A stretch of DNA of 44,101 nt from Saprospiraceae bacterium (GTDB lineage: Bacteria; Bacteroidota; Bacteroidia; Chitinophagales; Saprospiraceae). The notes under the pieces are model-generated. The model did no database searches. It had not been told where the DNA came from and saw nothing but the letters and a program-made list of their open reading frames with translations. This document shows, piece after piece, positions 18,361 to 26,044 of this stretch. A program made the translations under genes and the position numbers. The stretch covers positions 1-44,101 of the forward strand of contig JADLHA010000026.1 in assembly GCA_020848995.1 (NCBI GenBank), read 5' to 3'. How positions within the stretch are numbered: the stretch's first letter is position 1; the number at the start of each line of letters is the position of its first letter.

Positions 18361-19522
18361 CAACACCGAACTCGCTTTTTCTCACAAATCAGACCGCGAA
18401 CTCAAAAAGACCTATTGGCTTTTCCGGTTTATGAACCGGCCGGCTTTGGTCCGCATCGGAAACGTACTGGGCAATTTTGCCGCCCGTTTTCCACTTCGCC
18501 TGTTTGATCCGCTCATCAAGGAAACCATTTTTTACCAGTTTTGTGGTGGTACCACCCTGCTCGAATGTCAGCACGTAGTGGACAGGCTGTATACCAAAAG
18601 GGCCTTGACCATACTCGATTTTGGAGTGGAGGCGAAAGACACTGAGGATGACTTTAACCGCACCCTCGAAGAAAGCCTGAGGGCGCTCGAATTCGCAGCA
18701 TCCAATCCCAATGTGCCAGGCATCAGCACCAAGCTGACCGGCTATGTGCCCACCGTGGTACTGGAAAAGATGCATGCCGGTGAGACGCTCAGTGCCCATG
18801 AACAGATTGCCTGGGAGCGTTTTGAGGAGCGCTTTGTAAGCCTTTGCAACAAAGCTCAGGAACTGGGAGTCAGCCTGTTTGTTGACGCCGAGGAAAGCTG
18901 GATTCAGGATCCCATCGACCGGCTTGTCGACAAGTATATGCCTTTCTACAACAAGGAAAAACCCATTGTTTACAATACCTACCAGCTCTACCGCAAAGGT
19001 CGTCTGGATTACCTCAAAAGTGGGTACGAACGGGCGGAAGCAGAGCAATTCATTCTTGGAGCCAAACTCGTACGCGGCGCTTACCTGGAGAAAGAGAGGT
19101 TGCGCGCAAAGGAAAAGGGGTACGAAGATCCCATCCTGCCCAATAAAGAAGCAACCGACCGTCAATACGACGACTGTGTGAGGTTCTGCGTTGAGCATTG
19201 TGAGCGGGTCAGCCTCGTAAACAGTACTCACAACATGGCAAGCACGAAACTTCAGGCGGAACTGATGGCCGCAAAAAAGCTTCCCAACGACCACCCCCAC
19301 CTCAACTTCAGCCAGTTGCTGGGAATGAGTGACAACCTGACCTTTAACCTCGCTCACCACGGGTACTGCGTGGCGAAATACGTCCCTTATGGGCCGGTGC
19401 GCGAAGTCATGCCCTACCTGACCCGGCGCGCAACGGAAAATACCAGCATCACCGGCGACATGAGCCGCGAACTCAAATTGCTCCACGCGGAAATGGTGAG
19501 AAGGGGTCTGCTCAAGGCTTGA
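18311..19522 (+). CDS. proline dehydrogenase (PRODH)
   Basis: The 403-residue FAD enzyme oxidises proline to pyrroline-5-carboxylate. It is a stand-alone PRODH with no P5C dehydrogenase domain and is closer to the eukaryote-like PRODH branch than to PutA. Hallmarks include 'LDFGVEAK', 'NPNVPGISTKLTGYVP', 'LFVDAEESWIQ', 'NTYQLYRKGRLDYL' and the FAD/substrate block 'AKLVRGAYLEKERLRA' near 255-270. A further block is 'LVNSTHNMAS', and the terminal 'GPVREVMPYLTRRATENTS' corresponds to the RR substrate-carboxylate motif. The start is either ATG 18311 or 18326; both lie inside aroE. The ORF upstream of 18311 merely reads aroE in another frame. Confidence 0.94.
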   Translation: MNFTTMEETDGQTLDFSNTELAFSHKSDRELKKTYWLFRFMNRPALVRIGNVLGNFAARFPLRLFDPLIKETIFYQFCGGTTLLECQHVVDRLYTKRALTILDFGVEAKDTEDDFNRTLEESLRALEFAASNPNVPGISTKLTGYVPTVVLEKMHAGETLSAHEQIAWERFEERFVSLCNKAQELGVSLFVDAEESWIQDPIDRLVDKYMPFYNKEKPIVYNTYQLYRKGRLDYLKSGYERAEAEQFILGAKLVRGAYLEKERLRAKEKGYEDPILPNKEATDRQYDDCVRFCVEHCERVSLVNSTHNMASTKLQAELMAAKKLPNDHPHLNFSQLLGMSDNLTFNLAHHGYCVAKYVPYGPVREVMPYLTRRATENTSITGDMSRELKLLHAEMVRRGLLKA

Positions 19523-19532
19523 AATAGTTTTT

Positions 19533-19540
19533 TACTTTTG
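19533..19540 (+). promoter_or_regulatory. -7 box candidate for the beta-barrel protein gene
   Basis: TACTTTTG matches TAnnTTTG, 90 bases before the ATG at 19631 and just after the proline dehydrogenase stop. Confidence 0.35.
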
Positions 19541-19630
19541 ACCGTCCTAAGGTTTTTCGCGGTGGCCTAATGTTGGAAATCGTTTTAAACCATCAGGACG
19601 CTATTTAAAACAAGGCAAATACATCCGGGT

Positions 19631-20359
19631 ATGAAAAAAATTGCACTGCTCTTTTCCGTTATTTTTCTGGCCGCTACTGTTCATGGGCAAAAGGTCTATG
19701 CATGGTGGGATGCCGGCGTTCGGCTGGGCTATGGCATGACCGGTCTGATTAACACCAACATCATTGACGACAAAAATTACGAACACCACATCTCGACAGG
19801 CTATAGCCTCGGCGGAAAGTTTGGAATGTTTTTTGGACTCTACAACGGCGTTACGCTGGAAGGCAACATCGCGACCTATAACCAGGACTTCGATTTCTTC
19901 CGCGATAACAAAACCTACGACCACTCGATCAAATGGAAAACGATCGACCTGGCCATGCTGTACCGCAATCAGCGCAACGGTGTTTACGTGGAATTGGGTC
20001 CCCAGCTTTCATTGGTGAACAAAGTGACCCAGGTGGACCAGTTTGATCCGGAAAACAAAGACGTGTCGGATTTCTACCGCAAAAATTACATCTCGGGAGT
20101 ATTCGGCATTGGAGGGTACATTTTTAATCGCGAGAACTTCACAACCATGCTCGGTCTACGGCTGGGATACAGTTTTACCGATATGGTGAACGAGGATGGC
20201 AAGAATGCCGGCTATCCGACTCCCTCAAAGGATCCGGCCTACGGAAGTTACAAGACCACCAACCCTGCATTTGTTCAACTCAACCTTGAATTCAATTTTG
20301 CCTTGGGGTACTATGGCCGTTCTTCCTGCAGTAAGCGGGCCTCCTTGTTTAAAATGTAG
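19631..20359 (+). CDS. outer-membrane beta-barrel protein, OmpA/PorT-like family
   Basis: The 242-residue product begins with a signal peptide (MKKIALLFSVIFLAATVHGQ). It then shows alternating amphipathic strands with aromatic girdles ('AGVRLGYGMTGLINT', 'YSLGGKFGMFFGL', 'VYVELGPQLSLV', 'MLGLRLGYSFTDM', 'VQLNLEFNFALGYYG'). This is the pattern of the 8-to-10-stranded outer_membrane_beta-barrel proteins common in Bacteroidota. A short basic/Cys tail (SSCSKRASLFKM) follows the last strand, which is unusual because such barrels normally end on an aromatic residue. The function is unknown. It is convergent with the next gene. Confidence 0.8.
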   Translation: MKKIALLFSVIFLAATVHGQKVYAWWDAGVRLGYGMTGLINTNIIDDKNYEHHISTGYSLGGKFGMFFGLYNGVTLEGNIATYNQDFDFFRDNKTYDHSIKWKTIDLAMLYRNQRNGVYVELGPQLSLVNKVTQVDQFDPENKDVSDFYRKNYISGVFGIGGYIFNRENFTTMLGLRLGYSFTDMVNEDGKNAGYPTPSKDPAYGSYKTTNPAFVQLNLEFNFALGYYGRSSCSKRASLFKM

Positions 20360-20431
20360 CGGTTGATCGCTTGCGATCGTCCTAAACAGGCGTGCTTCCG
20401 GGCGGCACGAACTGCGTTTATCTTCCATCGT

Positions 20432-21148
20432 TTAAGGACACATGGCGTTGTTGAGCGTCATGCGGGTTTCGACCATGTTTTTATAATGAATGTTTCTTGC
20501 GGTATTCAATTGGAAAAGCAGTTCCATCAGACCAGAAGCTTCATCCAGACATCGGTTGCTGATCATCGGATGCCGGTTGCGAATGAGCTGGTCATAGGTT
20601 TGCTGAAAGTCGCCCAAATCCTGCAAGGTCGAAGCGATAAATAAATGATAGGCTGCGTTGGTCTTCTCCGAATAGCGGCTCAGCACATCCATAAATGTGC
20701 GGATCTGGTCGCAGCCATGCTCAAATTCGTTAGGGACGACAAAGTTTTCGTCGATCCCGGCAATCTGATCTTGTACTTCCTGCCATTTTTGCTGGATGGA
20801 CTTCCGGCTCGCAGCCAAAGTAGCTAACAAACGTTCGTTATCATCTGAAATCGGCCCCGGAGCGTTGAGCGAAAAGCTGTTGTTTTCGCTCGTGCGTTCG
20901 ATGAAAGCCTGCACGCGTTCAAGGCGCTCGATGTACGCTTTCAGTTCGCCGCCGGGGCCCCAGGAGGTGACCCTCCGGAAGGTCGTTCCGTTGTCGAGCA
21001 TTTCTTCAGCCCATTCCAACTCTGCGGAGGCAAAGGCGCTATCGCAGGTGGTTGGACAGTCGGGCAAAGTTTGGAAGAGTTGCTGGTATTGCTGGGCGCC
21101 CGCACCCATAGCGAGGCATGCCATCCAGATCACAAATGCGGTTTTCAT
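20432..21148 (-). CDS. unknown exported helical protein
   Basis: I do not recognise the family. The 238-residue protein has a clear signal peptide (MKTAFVIWMACLAMGAGAQ). Six cysteines can be counted in the mature part (two in 'DCPTTCDSAF', others at 'HGCDQ', 'NRCLD' and near the C-terminus 'NAMCP'), suggesting disulphides. Much of the rest is predicted helical with charged heptads ('AYIERLERVQAFIERTSE', 'ASRKSIQQKWQEVQDQI'). It has no sorting domain or lipobox, so a periplasmic location is likely. It is convergent with the beta-barrel gene and 57 bases upstream of the CoA-binding protein gene on the same strand. Confidence 0.7.
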   Translation of the reverse strand: MKTAFVIWMACLAMGAGAQQYQQLFQTLPDCPTTCDSAFASAELEWAEEMLDNGTTFRRVTSWGPGGELKAYIERLERVQAFIERTSENNSFSLNAPGPISDDNERLLATLAASRKSIQQKWQEVQDQIAGIDENFVVPNEFEHGCDQIRTFMDVLSRYSEKTNAAYHLFIASTLQDLGDFQQTYDQLIRNRHPMISNRCLDEASGLMELLFQLNTARNIHYKNMVETRMTLNNAMCP

Positions 21149-21205
21149 GCCTTAAAAGTAAGCATTTCCCCCACAGGGAGCCGGGCGCGCCGGCAAGGGA
21201 TGGAA

Positions 21206-21568
21206 CTAATACTGACCCGTCTGAAGGAGCACCAACGTGCAGGCTTCTTGAGTGGCAATGCCATGTTGATCTGCAAGCGCCTTGAGCTCTGGATTTTCGG
21301 TGCCTGGATTGAATAGGATCCGGCGAGGTTGCACGGACAGGATGTACGGGTACCACTCCGGTTGTTTGTCGGGGCCGAGGTAAAGACTGATCGTGTCGAT
21401 GTCGGCTGGCAAGGGCTTTCCGGTATCAATGGAGAGCTCGCCAATCATTCCCTCCCGGATGCCGACGGGAAATACTTCGTGCCCTCCTCGATGTAGCCGC
21501 TCAACGGCCATGAACGCGTATCGGCTTGGGTTGGGACTCGCCCCCAAAACTATGGTCCTTTTATTCAT
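21206..21568 (-). CDS. CoA-binding domain protein (YccU-like)
   Basis: The 120-residue single-domain Rossmann protein belongs to the CoA_binding_2 family. The nucleotide-binding start 'RTIVLGASPNPSRYAF' has the expected GASxxPxRxS-like loop, followed by 'AVERLHRGGHEVFPVG' and later 'RRILFNPGTENPEL' and 'ACTLVLLQTGQY'. The usual HPVNP/YPVNP motif after beta-2 reads 'VFPVGIRE'. The family binds CoA but its enzymatic role is unknown. The gene lies 28 bases after the glycosyltransferase gene on the same strand and may be cotranscribed with it. Confidence 0.9.
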   Translation of the reverse strand: MNKRTIVLGASPNPSRYAFMAVERLHRGGHEVFPVGIREGMIGELSIDTGKPLPADIDTISLYLGPDKQPEWYPYILSVQPRRILFNPGTENPELKALADQHGIATQEACTLVLLQTGQY

Positions 21569-21596
21569 ATCTGTAAAACCAACAAGTCAATGGCCA

Positions 21597-22367
21597 CTAT
21601 GGTTTTACCTTGCCCTGCGAAGCCCATCGATCGCGGAGTTTGCGGTATTTTCGGTGGGTTGCCCAGGCAGAGATGGCACAGATTTGCATTCCCCGCCACC
21701 CGTCCAGTATGCCCAGTTTAAAAAAATACATGCGCAGGAAAGTCCATGCGGGATGTACCCAACGGTGCCGCCACCCTGAACGGACCCCTCTGTTGTAAAG
21801 GGCCTGCGAAGCGATGTCGGTAAAGTATTTTACCTGGCGAAGGTGGTCGGCTGTGGTGTAAAAACTGTAATGGAGGATCTTTCCCGCTAGGACCGGATGT
21901 GGTGAAGATGGGTTGTACGGCAGAAATTTGTCGTGGGGGTTCACACCGCCCCAGCGCCCTTTCCGGCGATCGAACAGCCTCATTTTCAGGTCGGGATACC
22001 AACCGCAAAAACGCACCCAGTGACCGCAGTAATTCGTGAGCCGGCGACACCGGTAAGCATCGTGATCAAAAGCCCCCACTATGCCGGCGATGGCAGTGTG
22101 CAGGGTAGGGTCGAGGGCTTCGTCGGCATCGAGGGACAACACGTGGTCGAATTTCGCTTGGTCAAGAGCATAGTTCTTTTGCTGGATATGACCTTCAAAG
22201 GGGTGCTGCAAGACCCTGGCCCCGTATTGTAAGGCAATCTCAACGGTGCGGTCAGTGCTGTATGAATCGACGACGAGGATTTCGTCAGCCAGCCCCGCAA
22301 GTGATGCCAGGCAACGGCCCAGGTTGCGCTCCTCATTAAACGTGATGATGACTGCCGACAGAGGCAT
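21597..22367 (-). CDS. family 2 glycosyltransferase, WaaE/KdtX-like
   Basis: The 256-residue cytoplasmic GT-A enzyme starts MPLSAVIITFNEERNLGRCL. An ATG at 22475 would add 36 residues read antisense to the phosphatase gene and is rejected. Motifs: 'ILVVDSYSTDRTVEIA' (nucleotide-sugar binding), 'LSLDADEAL' with the DxD-like metal site, and 'YPDLKMRLFDRRKGRWGG...HDKF', characteristic of the LPS inner-core glucosyltransferase WaaE branch. A C-terminal helix pair near 'FLRMYFFKLGILDGWRG' probably contacts the membrane. Donor and acceptor are not certain, though LPS core is likely given waaA and rfaE1 elsewhere in the window. It is divergent from the phosphatase gene with 61 bases between them. 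Confidence 0.9.
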   Translation of the reverse strand: MPLSAVIITFNEERNLGRCLASLAGLADEILVVDSYSTDRTVEIALQYGARVLQHPFEGHIQQKNYALDQAKFDHVLSLDADEALDPTLHTAIAGIVGAFDHDAYRCRRLTNYCGHWVRFCGWYPDLKMRLFDRRKGRWGGVNPHDKFLPYNPSSPHPVLAGKILHYSFYTTADHLRQVKYFTDIASQALYNRGVRSGWRHRWVHPAWTFLRMYFFKLGILDGWRGMQICAISAWATHRKYRKLRDRWASQGKVKP

Positions 22368-22428
22368 TTGCCGAGGGTTTTCCCTGCAAAGAAAAGGTCT
22401 GAGCCTATATTCGCCGATAAAATCTCCC

Positions 22429-22884
22429 ATGCGCATTCTCATGGTCTGTTTGGGCAACATTTGCCGCTCACCCATGGCTCGGGGGGTGCTGGAGAGGGAA
22501 ATTGCAATCCGCGGGCTGCCCTGGGTGGTCGATGCAGCAGGAACCAGCGGATTTCACGATGGCGAAGCTCCGGACCCCAGAGCCATCCGCACCGCCGCCC
22601 GCTCCGGGATCGACATCTCCCGTCAACGTTCCCGCAAAATCCGTTCATCGGATTTTGAAACCTTCGACCTCCTGCTCGCAATGGATTGCCAAAATCTCGA
22701 CCACTTGAAGTCTGCATGCCCCGACCACCAATACCTTCCCAAAATACAATTGCTGATGTCTTACGCTCGGGATTGGCCTGGGACCGTCGTGCCCGATCCG
22801 TATTTCGACAACCGCTTTGACTACGCACTGCAATGCATTGAATTTGGGTGCCTGGGCCTGGTGAACCACTTTGGGAACGGATGA
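22429..22884 (+). CDS. low-molecular-weight protein tyrosine phosphatase
   Basis: The 151-residue cysteine phosphatase has the P-loop 'VCLGNICRSP' close to the N-terminus: Cys7 is the nucleophile and Arg13 binds phosphate in CX5R. The general acid Asp lies in 'VPDPYFDN' near the C-terminal third. The open frame extends back to 22246, but homology begins at the ATG at 22429. In Gram-negative bacteria such enzymes (Wzb-like) often dephosphorylate a polysaccharide co-polymerase kinase, but no kinase gene is visible in this window, so the substrate is unknown. The ferritin gene follows 39 bases later on the same strand. Confidence 0.93.
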   Translation: MRILMVCLGNICRSPMARGVLEREIAIRGLPWVVDAAGTSGFHDGEAPDPRAIRTAARSGIDISRQRSRKIRSSDFETFDLLLAMDCQNLDHLKSACPDHQYLPKIQLLMSYARDWPGTVVPDPYFDNRFDYALQCIEFGCLGLVNHFGNG

Positions 22885-22923
22885 ACTTCGCAAGGCAGGA
22901 TTTGTTATCCCTGGCATCACTAA

Positions 22924-23451
22924 ATGAATTCTATGCTCCATCCGAAAATTGAAAACGCCCTGAACGCCCAACTGGCACGCGAGGCTGCCGCCAGCTCTAA
23001 CTACCTTGCCATGGCGGTCTGGTGCGACCAGCAAAGTCTCGACGGATGTGCCCGGTTCTTCTATCGCCAATCCGACGAGGAACGCATGCACATGATGAAG
23101 ATCCTGCACTACCTCATCGAGTGCAATGCGGCGGCCGAAGTTCCGGGTCTGCAAAAACCCGCGGCTGCATTCCCAAACGTCCAGCAGGTTTTTCATGCGG
23201 CCTTGGAGCAGGAACAGGCCGTGACGCGGTCCATCAACGAATTGGTTGAACTGGCCCAGGAATGCAGCGATCATTCCACCCAACACTTTTTACAATGGTA
23301 CGTAGGCGAACAAAGAGAGGAAGAAGCTACGGTGACCAAAATCCTCGACCGGATCCGCCTCATTGGGGATGGCTCCATGAGCCTTTACTACATCGACAGC
23401 GAAGTGGAAAAGATCAACGCCCAGGTCCTGGCATCGGAAACAGAGGCCTGA
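22924..23451 (+). CDS. ferritin (bacterial non-haem, FtnA-like)
   Basis: The 175-residue iron-storage subunit forms 24-mer cages. The four-helix bundle and its ferroxidase residues are recognisable: 'LNAQLAREAAASSNYLAMA' (helix A Glu), 'FFYRQSDEERMHMMKILHYL' (helix B Glu-Glu-x-x-His), 'ALEQEQAVTRSINELVELA' (helix C Glu/Gln) and 'FLQWYVGEQREEEA' (helix D Glu residues). The start could be ATG 22924 or the ATG three codons on; the difference is trivial. It may be cotranscribed with the phosphatase gene. Two hairpins downstream could terminate it. Confidence 0.95.
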   Translation: MNSMLHPKIENALNAQLAREAAASSNYLAMAVWCDQQSLDGCARFFYRQSDEERMHMMKILHYLIECNAAAEVPGLQKPAAAFPNVQQVFHAALEQEQAVTRSINELVELAQECSDHSTQHFLQWYVGEQREEEATVTKILDRIRLIGDGSMSLYYIDSEVEKINAQVLASETEA

Positions 23452-23463
23452 ACGAGGATCCTT

Positions 23464-23482
23464 CCGGGAGGCTAAGTCCCGG
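23464..23482 (+). terminator. GC-rich hairpin after ferritin
   Basis: CCGGGA and TCCCGG arms enclose a 7-base loop, 13 bases after the stop. Only a weak T-rich tail follows, so termination efficiency is uncertain. Confidence 0.5.
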
Positions 23483-23531
23483 CTGTGTTTCTCCACCTAT
23501 TGATTTTAACTATTGAATGACAATAAGATAT

Positions 23532-23550
23532 ATATTAGTTAATCTAATAT
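23532..23550 (+). promoter_or_regulatory. AT-rich inverted repeat with T-run
   Basis: ATATTAG and CTAATAT arms are perfect around a 5-base spacer and are followed by TTCTTTTTT. It may be a second, weak terminator for ferritin or an operator in the promoter region of the T9SS gene that follows. The two cannot be told apart from sequence. Confidence 0.35.
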
Positions 23551-23617
23551 TTCTTTTTTGCATTTCAAAGTTTTTCCAACGGGCTGAAAAGGCCTATTTT
23601 TAGGTAAAATATTGCAC

Positions 23618-24097
23618 ATGAAAACCGTTGGATGTTCAGTCATTTTCATTTGGCTTTTTACCCTTGTGGCGACCGCTCAGCAGATCGTGCCAACAGTCAT
23701 CGGCGCAGCCGGGAACTACCGCAAGACCGGTAGCGTAAGCCTCGAATGGACCTTAGGCGAATGGATGGTGGAGACGGTGGGTAATCCCAACCACAAGATC
23801 ACCCAGGGTTTTCATCAGACAAATCTCACCGTGGTTTCAACTTCCAATCCAACGCTTTCCGGGATGGGCGTTTATCCAAATCCGTTTTCGGCCACGCTGA
23901 AAATCGACAACCGCTCAGAGGGCAGCATCCAAATCCACCTGATGGATCTTTTGGGCCAGTGCATTGAATCTAAGGCACTGCCTGTGGGCTTGCACGACCT
24001 CGATTTTCAGGCGCTGCCCGACGGGTTTTACCTCCTGGAGGCCACCAACGGAAATGCACGGCAAACGCTGACCATCGAAAAAATTCGCTCTAACTAA
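23618..24097 (+). CDS. short T9SS type A sorting domain protein
   Basis: The 159-residue protein uses ATG 23618; a TTG two codons earlier is rejected. A signal peptide (MKTVGCSVIFIWLFTLVATAQQ) is followed by a short conserved module ('VIGAAGNYRKTGSVSLEWTLGE', 'ITQGFHQTNL') seen in many small Bacteroidota secreted proteins. The type A sorting domain starts with 'GMGVYPNPFSATLKID' and ends 'GFYLLEATNGNARQTLTIEKI'. The cargo is only about 60 residues, so it may act as a surface adaptor rather than an enzyme (inference). It lies 11 bases before the 557-residue exported protein gene, almost certainly in one operon. Confidence 0.9.
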   Translation: MKTVGCSVIFIWLFTLVATAQQIVPTVIGAAGNYRKTGSVSLEWTLGEWMVETVGNPNHKITQGFHQTNLTVVSTSNPTLSGMGVYPNPFSATLKIDNRSEGSIQIHLMDLLGQCIESKALPVGLHDLDFQALPDGFYLLEATNGNARQTLTIEKIRSN

Positions 24098-24108
24098 AAT
24101 ACACCGCA

Positions 24109-25782
24109 ATGAACAAATTTTACTTCACCCTTGTGCTGAGCACCTTGGCGTGCTGGGCACTGGCACAAAATGTCGCATTCAAATACCAGGGCATTGCCCG
24201 CAACAACCAGAATGCTCCGCTGTCCAACCAGGCCATTTCTCTGAGACTCACCATTTTAAATGCCAACAACAGTCCCGTGTACTCTGAACAGCACATGGTG
24301 ACAACCTCACCCATCGGCCTTTTTAACGTCGAAGTTTGCCGCGGAAGCCAGCCCTCTGGCAGTTGCGATGTCATCGACTGGTCGAAAGGCGGATATCAAC
24401 TCAAAGTCGATATGGACGCTGCTGGTGGAACGACCTATGCTCCAATGGGCGTTTCGCCCATCCTCATGACACCGGTTGCGGCTTATGCCCTCAAGGCGGC
24501 AAGTGCTGCAAACGATTCCGATACCGATCCTCAAAATGAATTGCAAAACCTGACATTTACCCAGGCGACGGGGCAATTGGCGATTTCCAACGGCAACAAC
24601 GTCGATCTCAGTTCGCTGGGGGATGACAATGATGCCGATCCCGCGAACGAAATCCAGGCGCTCACGTACGATTCGACCAACAACGAAATTGCCCTGAGCA
24701 AAGGGGGCGGCTCTGTGATCCTCCCCACCGGAGGGAGTAGCCTATGGAAAATGAACGGTGCCAATATTCTCCAGTACGTCAACGGGCAACAATCCATTAC
24801 CTTCGATAAGGCGGGAAGTGCACCCCTGAACCAAGCCTATTTTGAACTCAATTTCCGGCCCAATGCGAAACACACTGTCTTTTCTGGCCCGACCGACTGG
24901 GCCGATGAATATTGGACCAAACCCGCCAACGCCTTGGGCAAAATCATTGCCTACGGTTCGTCCGTTAAAGAATACCCCAGGACGTATGCCCAACATTACC
25001 TCCGTTTTGACGCCGATACCTTCACCATTATCCGAAACTCAAATACCCTGAATGCCAATTCAAAGAACTCGGTAACCAACGAACTGGTGCTGCTCAACCA
25101 GGCGTACAACGGAAACACCGGGCTTCGCCTTTTGGGCGTTGCGCTGACTGCCTTTGAGGGCATTGGGCAGATTTACAATGCCGTTGGAGGTCGTCCGGGT
25201 GGTGTGATCACGGCAGCGAACGTAAACAACACCGTGGTACCTTATGTAGGTGTGTTCAATCCCAACAACCCGAATCAGCTCATTGGAGGGATCTTTATCC
25301 AGGGAACTCAGAGCGTGGTCAATGCAAACGTAAAGAACTTCTCCATGGATCATCCACGCGATCCTTCAAAAGAGATCTGGTATGCCAGCGTTGAAGGTCC
25401 CGAAGCAGCAGCTTACGACCGCGGTACGGCCCAACTGGTTAACGGAGAGGCGTTTGTTCCATTCTCCGAGCACTTTGAACTCGTCATCAACCCTCAAACG
25501 ATGACCGTAAGCCTGACTCCCGGCGCGGCTGAGTCTGAAGGGCTTGCCGTGGTAGAAAAGACAGCTCTAGGGTTCCGCGTCCGCGAATTGCACAACGGCA
25601 AAGGCAACTACAGCTTTGACTGGGAGGCCAAAGGCGTTCGCAAAGGCTATGAAGATTACAAGGTTCTCCGCATAAAAGGTGTTGAAACCCCTGTACCCGT
25701 CAACGTGCCATCGACGGTGCGCGAAGTGCAGGAAGCCTTTCAGCCATCGGATCTGCCTATTCGTCCTAAAGGGGACAAATAA
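24109..25782 (+). CDS. large exported tail-fibre-like protein of unknown function
   Basis: The 557-residue product has a signal peptide (MNKFYFTLVLSTLACWALAQ). A beta-rich N-terminal module follows ('FKYQGIARNNQNAPLSNQ', 'ISLRLTILN', 'GLFNVEVCRG') of the kind heading many Bacteroidota tail-fibre-like secreted proteins. Two degenerate 35-residue repeats lie near 142-205 ('DTDPQNELQNLTFTQATGQL' and 'DADPANEIQALTYDSTNNEI'). A long Asn-rich middle is followed by a conserved C-terminal domain with 'DHPRDPSKEIWYASVEGPEA', 'RGTAQLVNGEAFVPF' and 'FDWEAKGVRKGYEDY', found in uncharacterised proteins of several phyla as I recall. There is no sorting domain, and it ends at a strong terminator. It probably works at the surface with its upstream neighbour. 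Confidence 0.8.
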   Translation: MNKFYFTLVLSTLACWALAQNVAFKYQGIARNNQNAPLSNQAISLRLTILNANNSPVYSEQHMVTTSPIGLFNVEVCRGSQPSGSCDVIDWSKGGYQLKVDMDAAGGTTYAPMGVSPILMTPVAAYALKAASAANDSDTDPQNELQNLTFTQATGQLAISNGNNVDLSSLGDDNDADPANEIQALTYDSTNNEIALSKGGGSVILPTGGSSLWKMNGANILQYVNGQQSITFDKAGSAPLNQAYFELNFRPNAKHTVFSGPTDWADEYWTKPANALGKIIAYGSSVKEYPRTYAQHYLRFDADTFTIIRNSNTLNANSKNSVTNELVLLNQAYNGNTGLRLLGVALTAFEGIGQIYNAVGGRPGGVITAANVNNTVVPYVGVFNPNNPNQLIGGIFIQGTQSVVNANVKNFSMDHPRDPSKEIWYASVEGPEAAAYDRGTAQLVNGEAFVPFSEHFELVINPQTMTVSLTPGAAESEGLAVVEKTALGFRVRELHNGKGNYSFDWEAKGVRKGYEDYKVLRIKGVETPVPVNVPSTVREVQEAFQPSDLPIRPKGDK

Positions 25783-25806
25783 TTAGGTCCTTTGACAATA
25801 CAACAT

Positions 25807-25839
25807 GCCTTCCGGTGCACATCCGGAGGGCTTTTTTAT
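25807..25839 (+). terminator. rho-independent terminator after the secreted two-gene unit
   Basis: A nine-base-pair stem (GCCTTCCGG with CCGGAGGGC, one G-T pair) and a 7-base loop are followed by six T, 24 bases after the stop. Confidence 0.88.
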
Positions 25840-26000
25840 TCATCAAACTGAGCCTCCCTCTGTCTCGGAAGAAAGCTTGTTGAATATTTATATATGAAAA
25901 ATTTAGCCATTTTTCATCAAAATAAGTCAATAGATATGAAAATAATTAAAAAATTTGTCAGCGATTAGCCTGAATGTCCGTCTTTAGAGTCAAAAAAGTA

Positions 26001-26008
26001 TAGTTTTG
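26001..26008 (+). promoter_or_regulatory. -7 box for glutamine synthetase III gene
   Basis: TAGTTTTG matches TAnnTTTG, 36 bases before the ATG at 26045, within an AT-rich intergenic stretch (about 25860-26040). No standard -33 is evident, so an activator could be involved. Confidence 0.45.
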
Positions 26009-26044
26009 TGGCGAATTATATTTTTAAACAAAAACGACCTGCTC

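Noticed and set aside
18389-19486. 365-codon open frame antisense to proline dehydrogenase
   Set aside because: It mirrors a well-conserved enzyme, shows no recognisable domain and is explained by codon bias of the sense strand.
20364-20377. GATCGC-TT-GCGATC inverted repeat between convergent genes
   Set aside because: The two-base loop is too small for a terminator hairpin, there is no T-run, and the motif was not seen elsewhere in the window.
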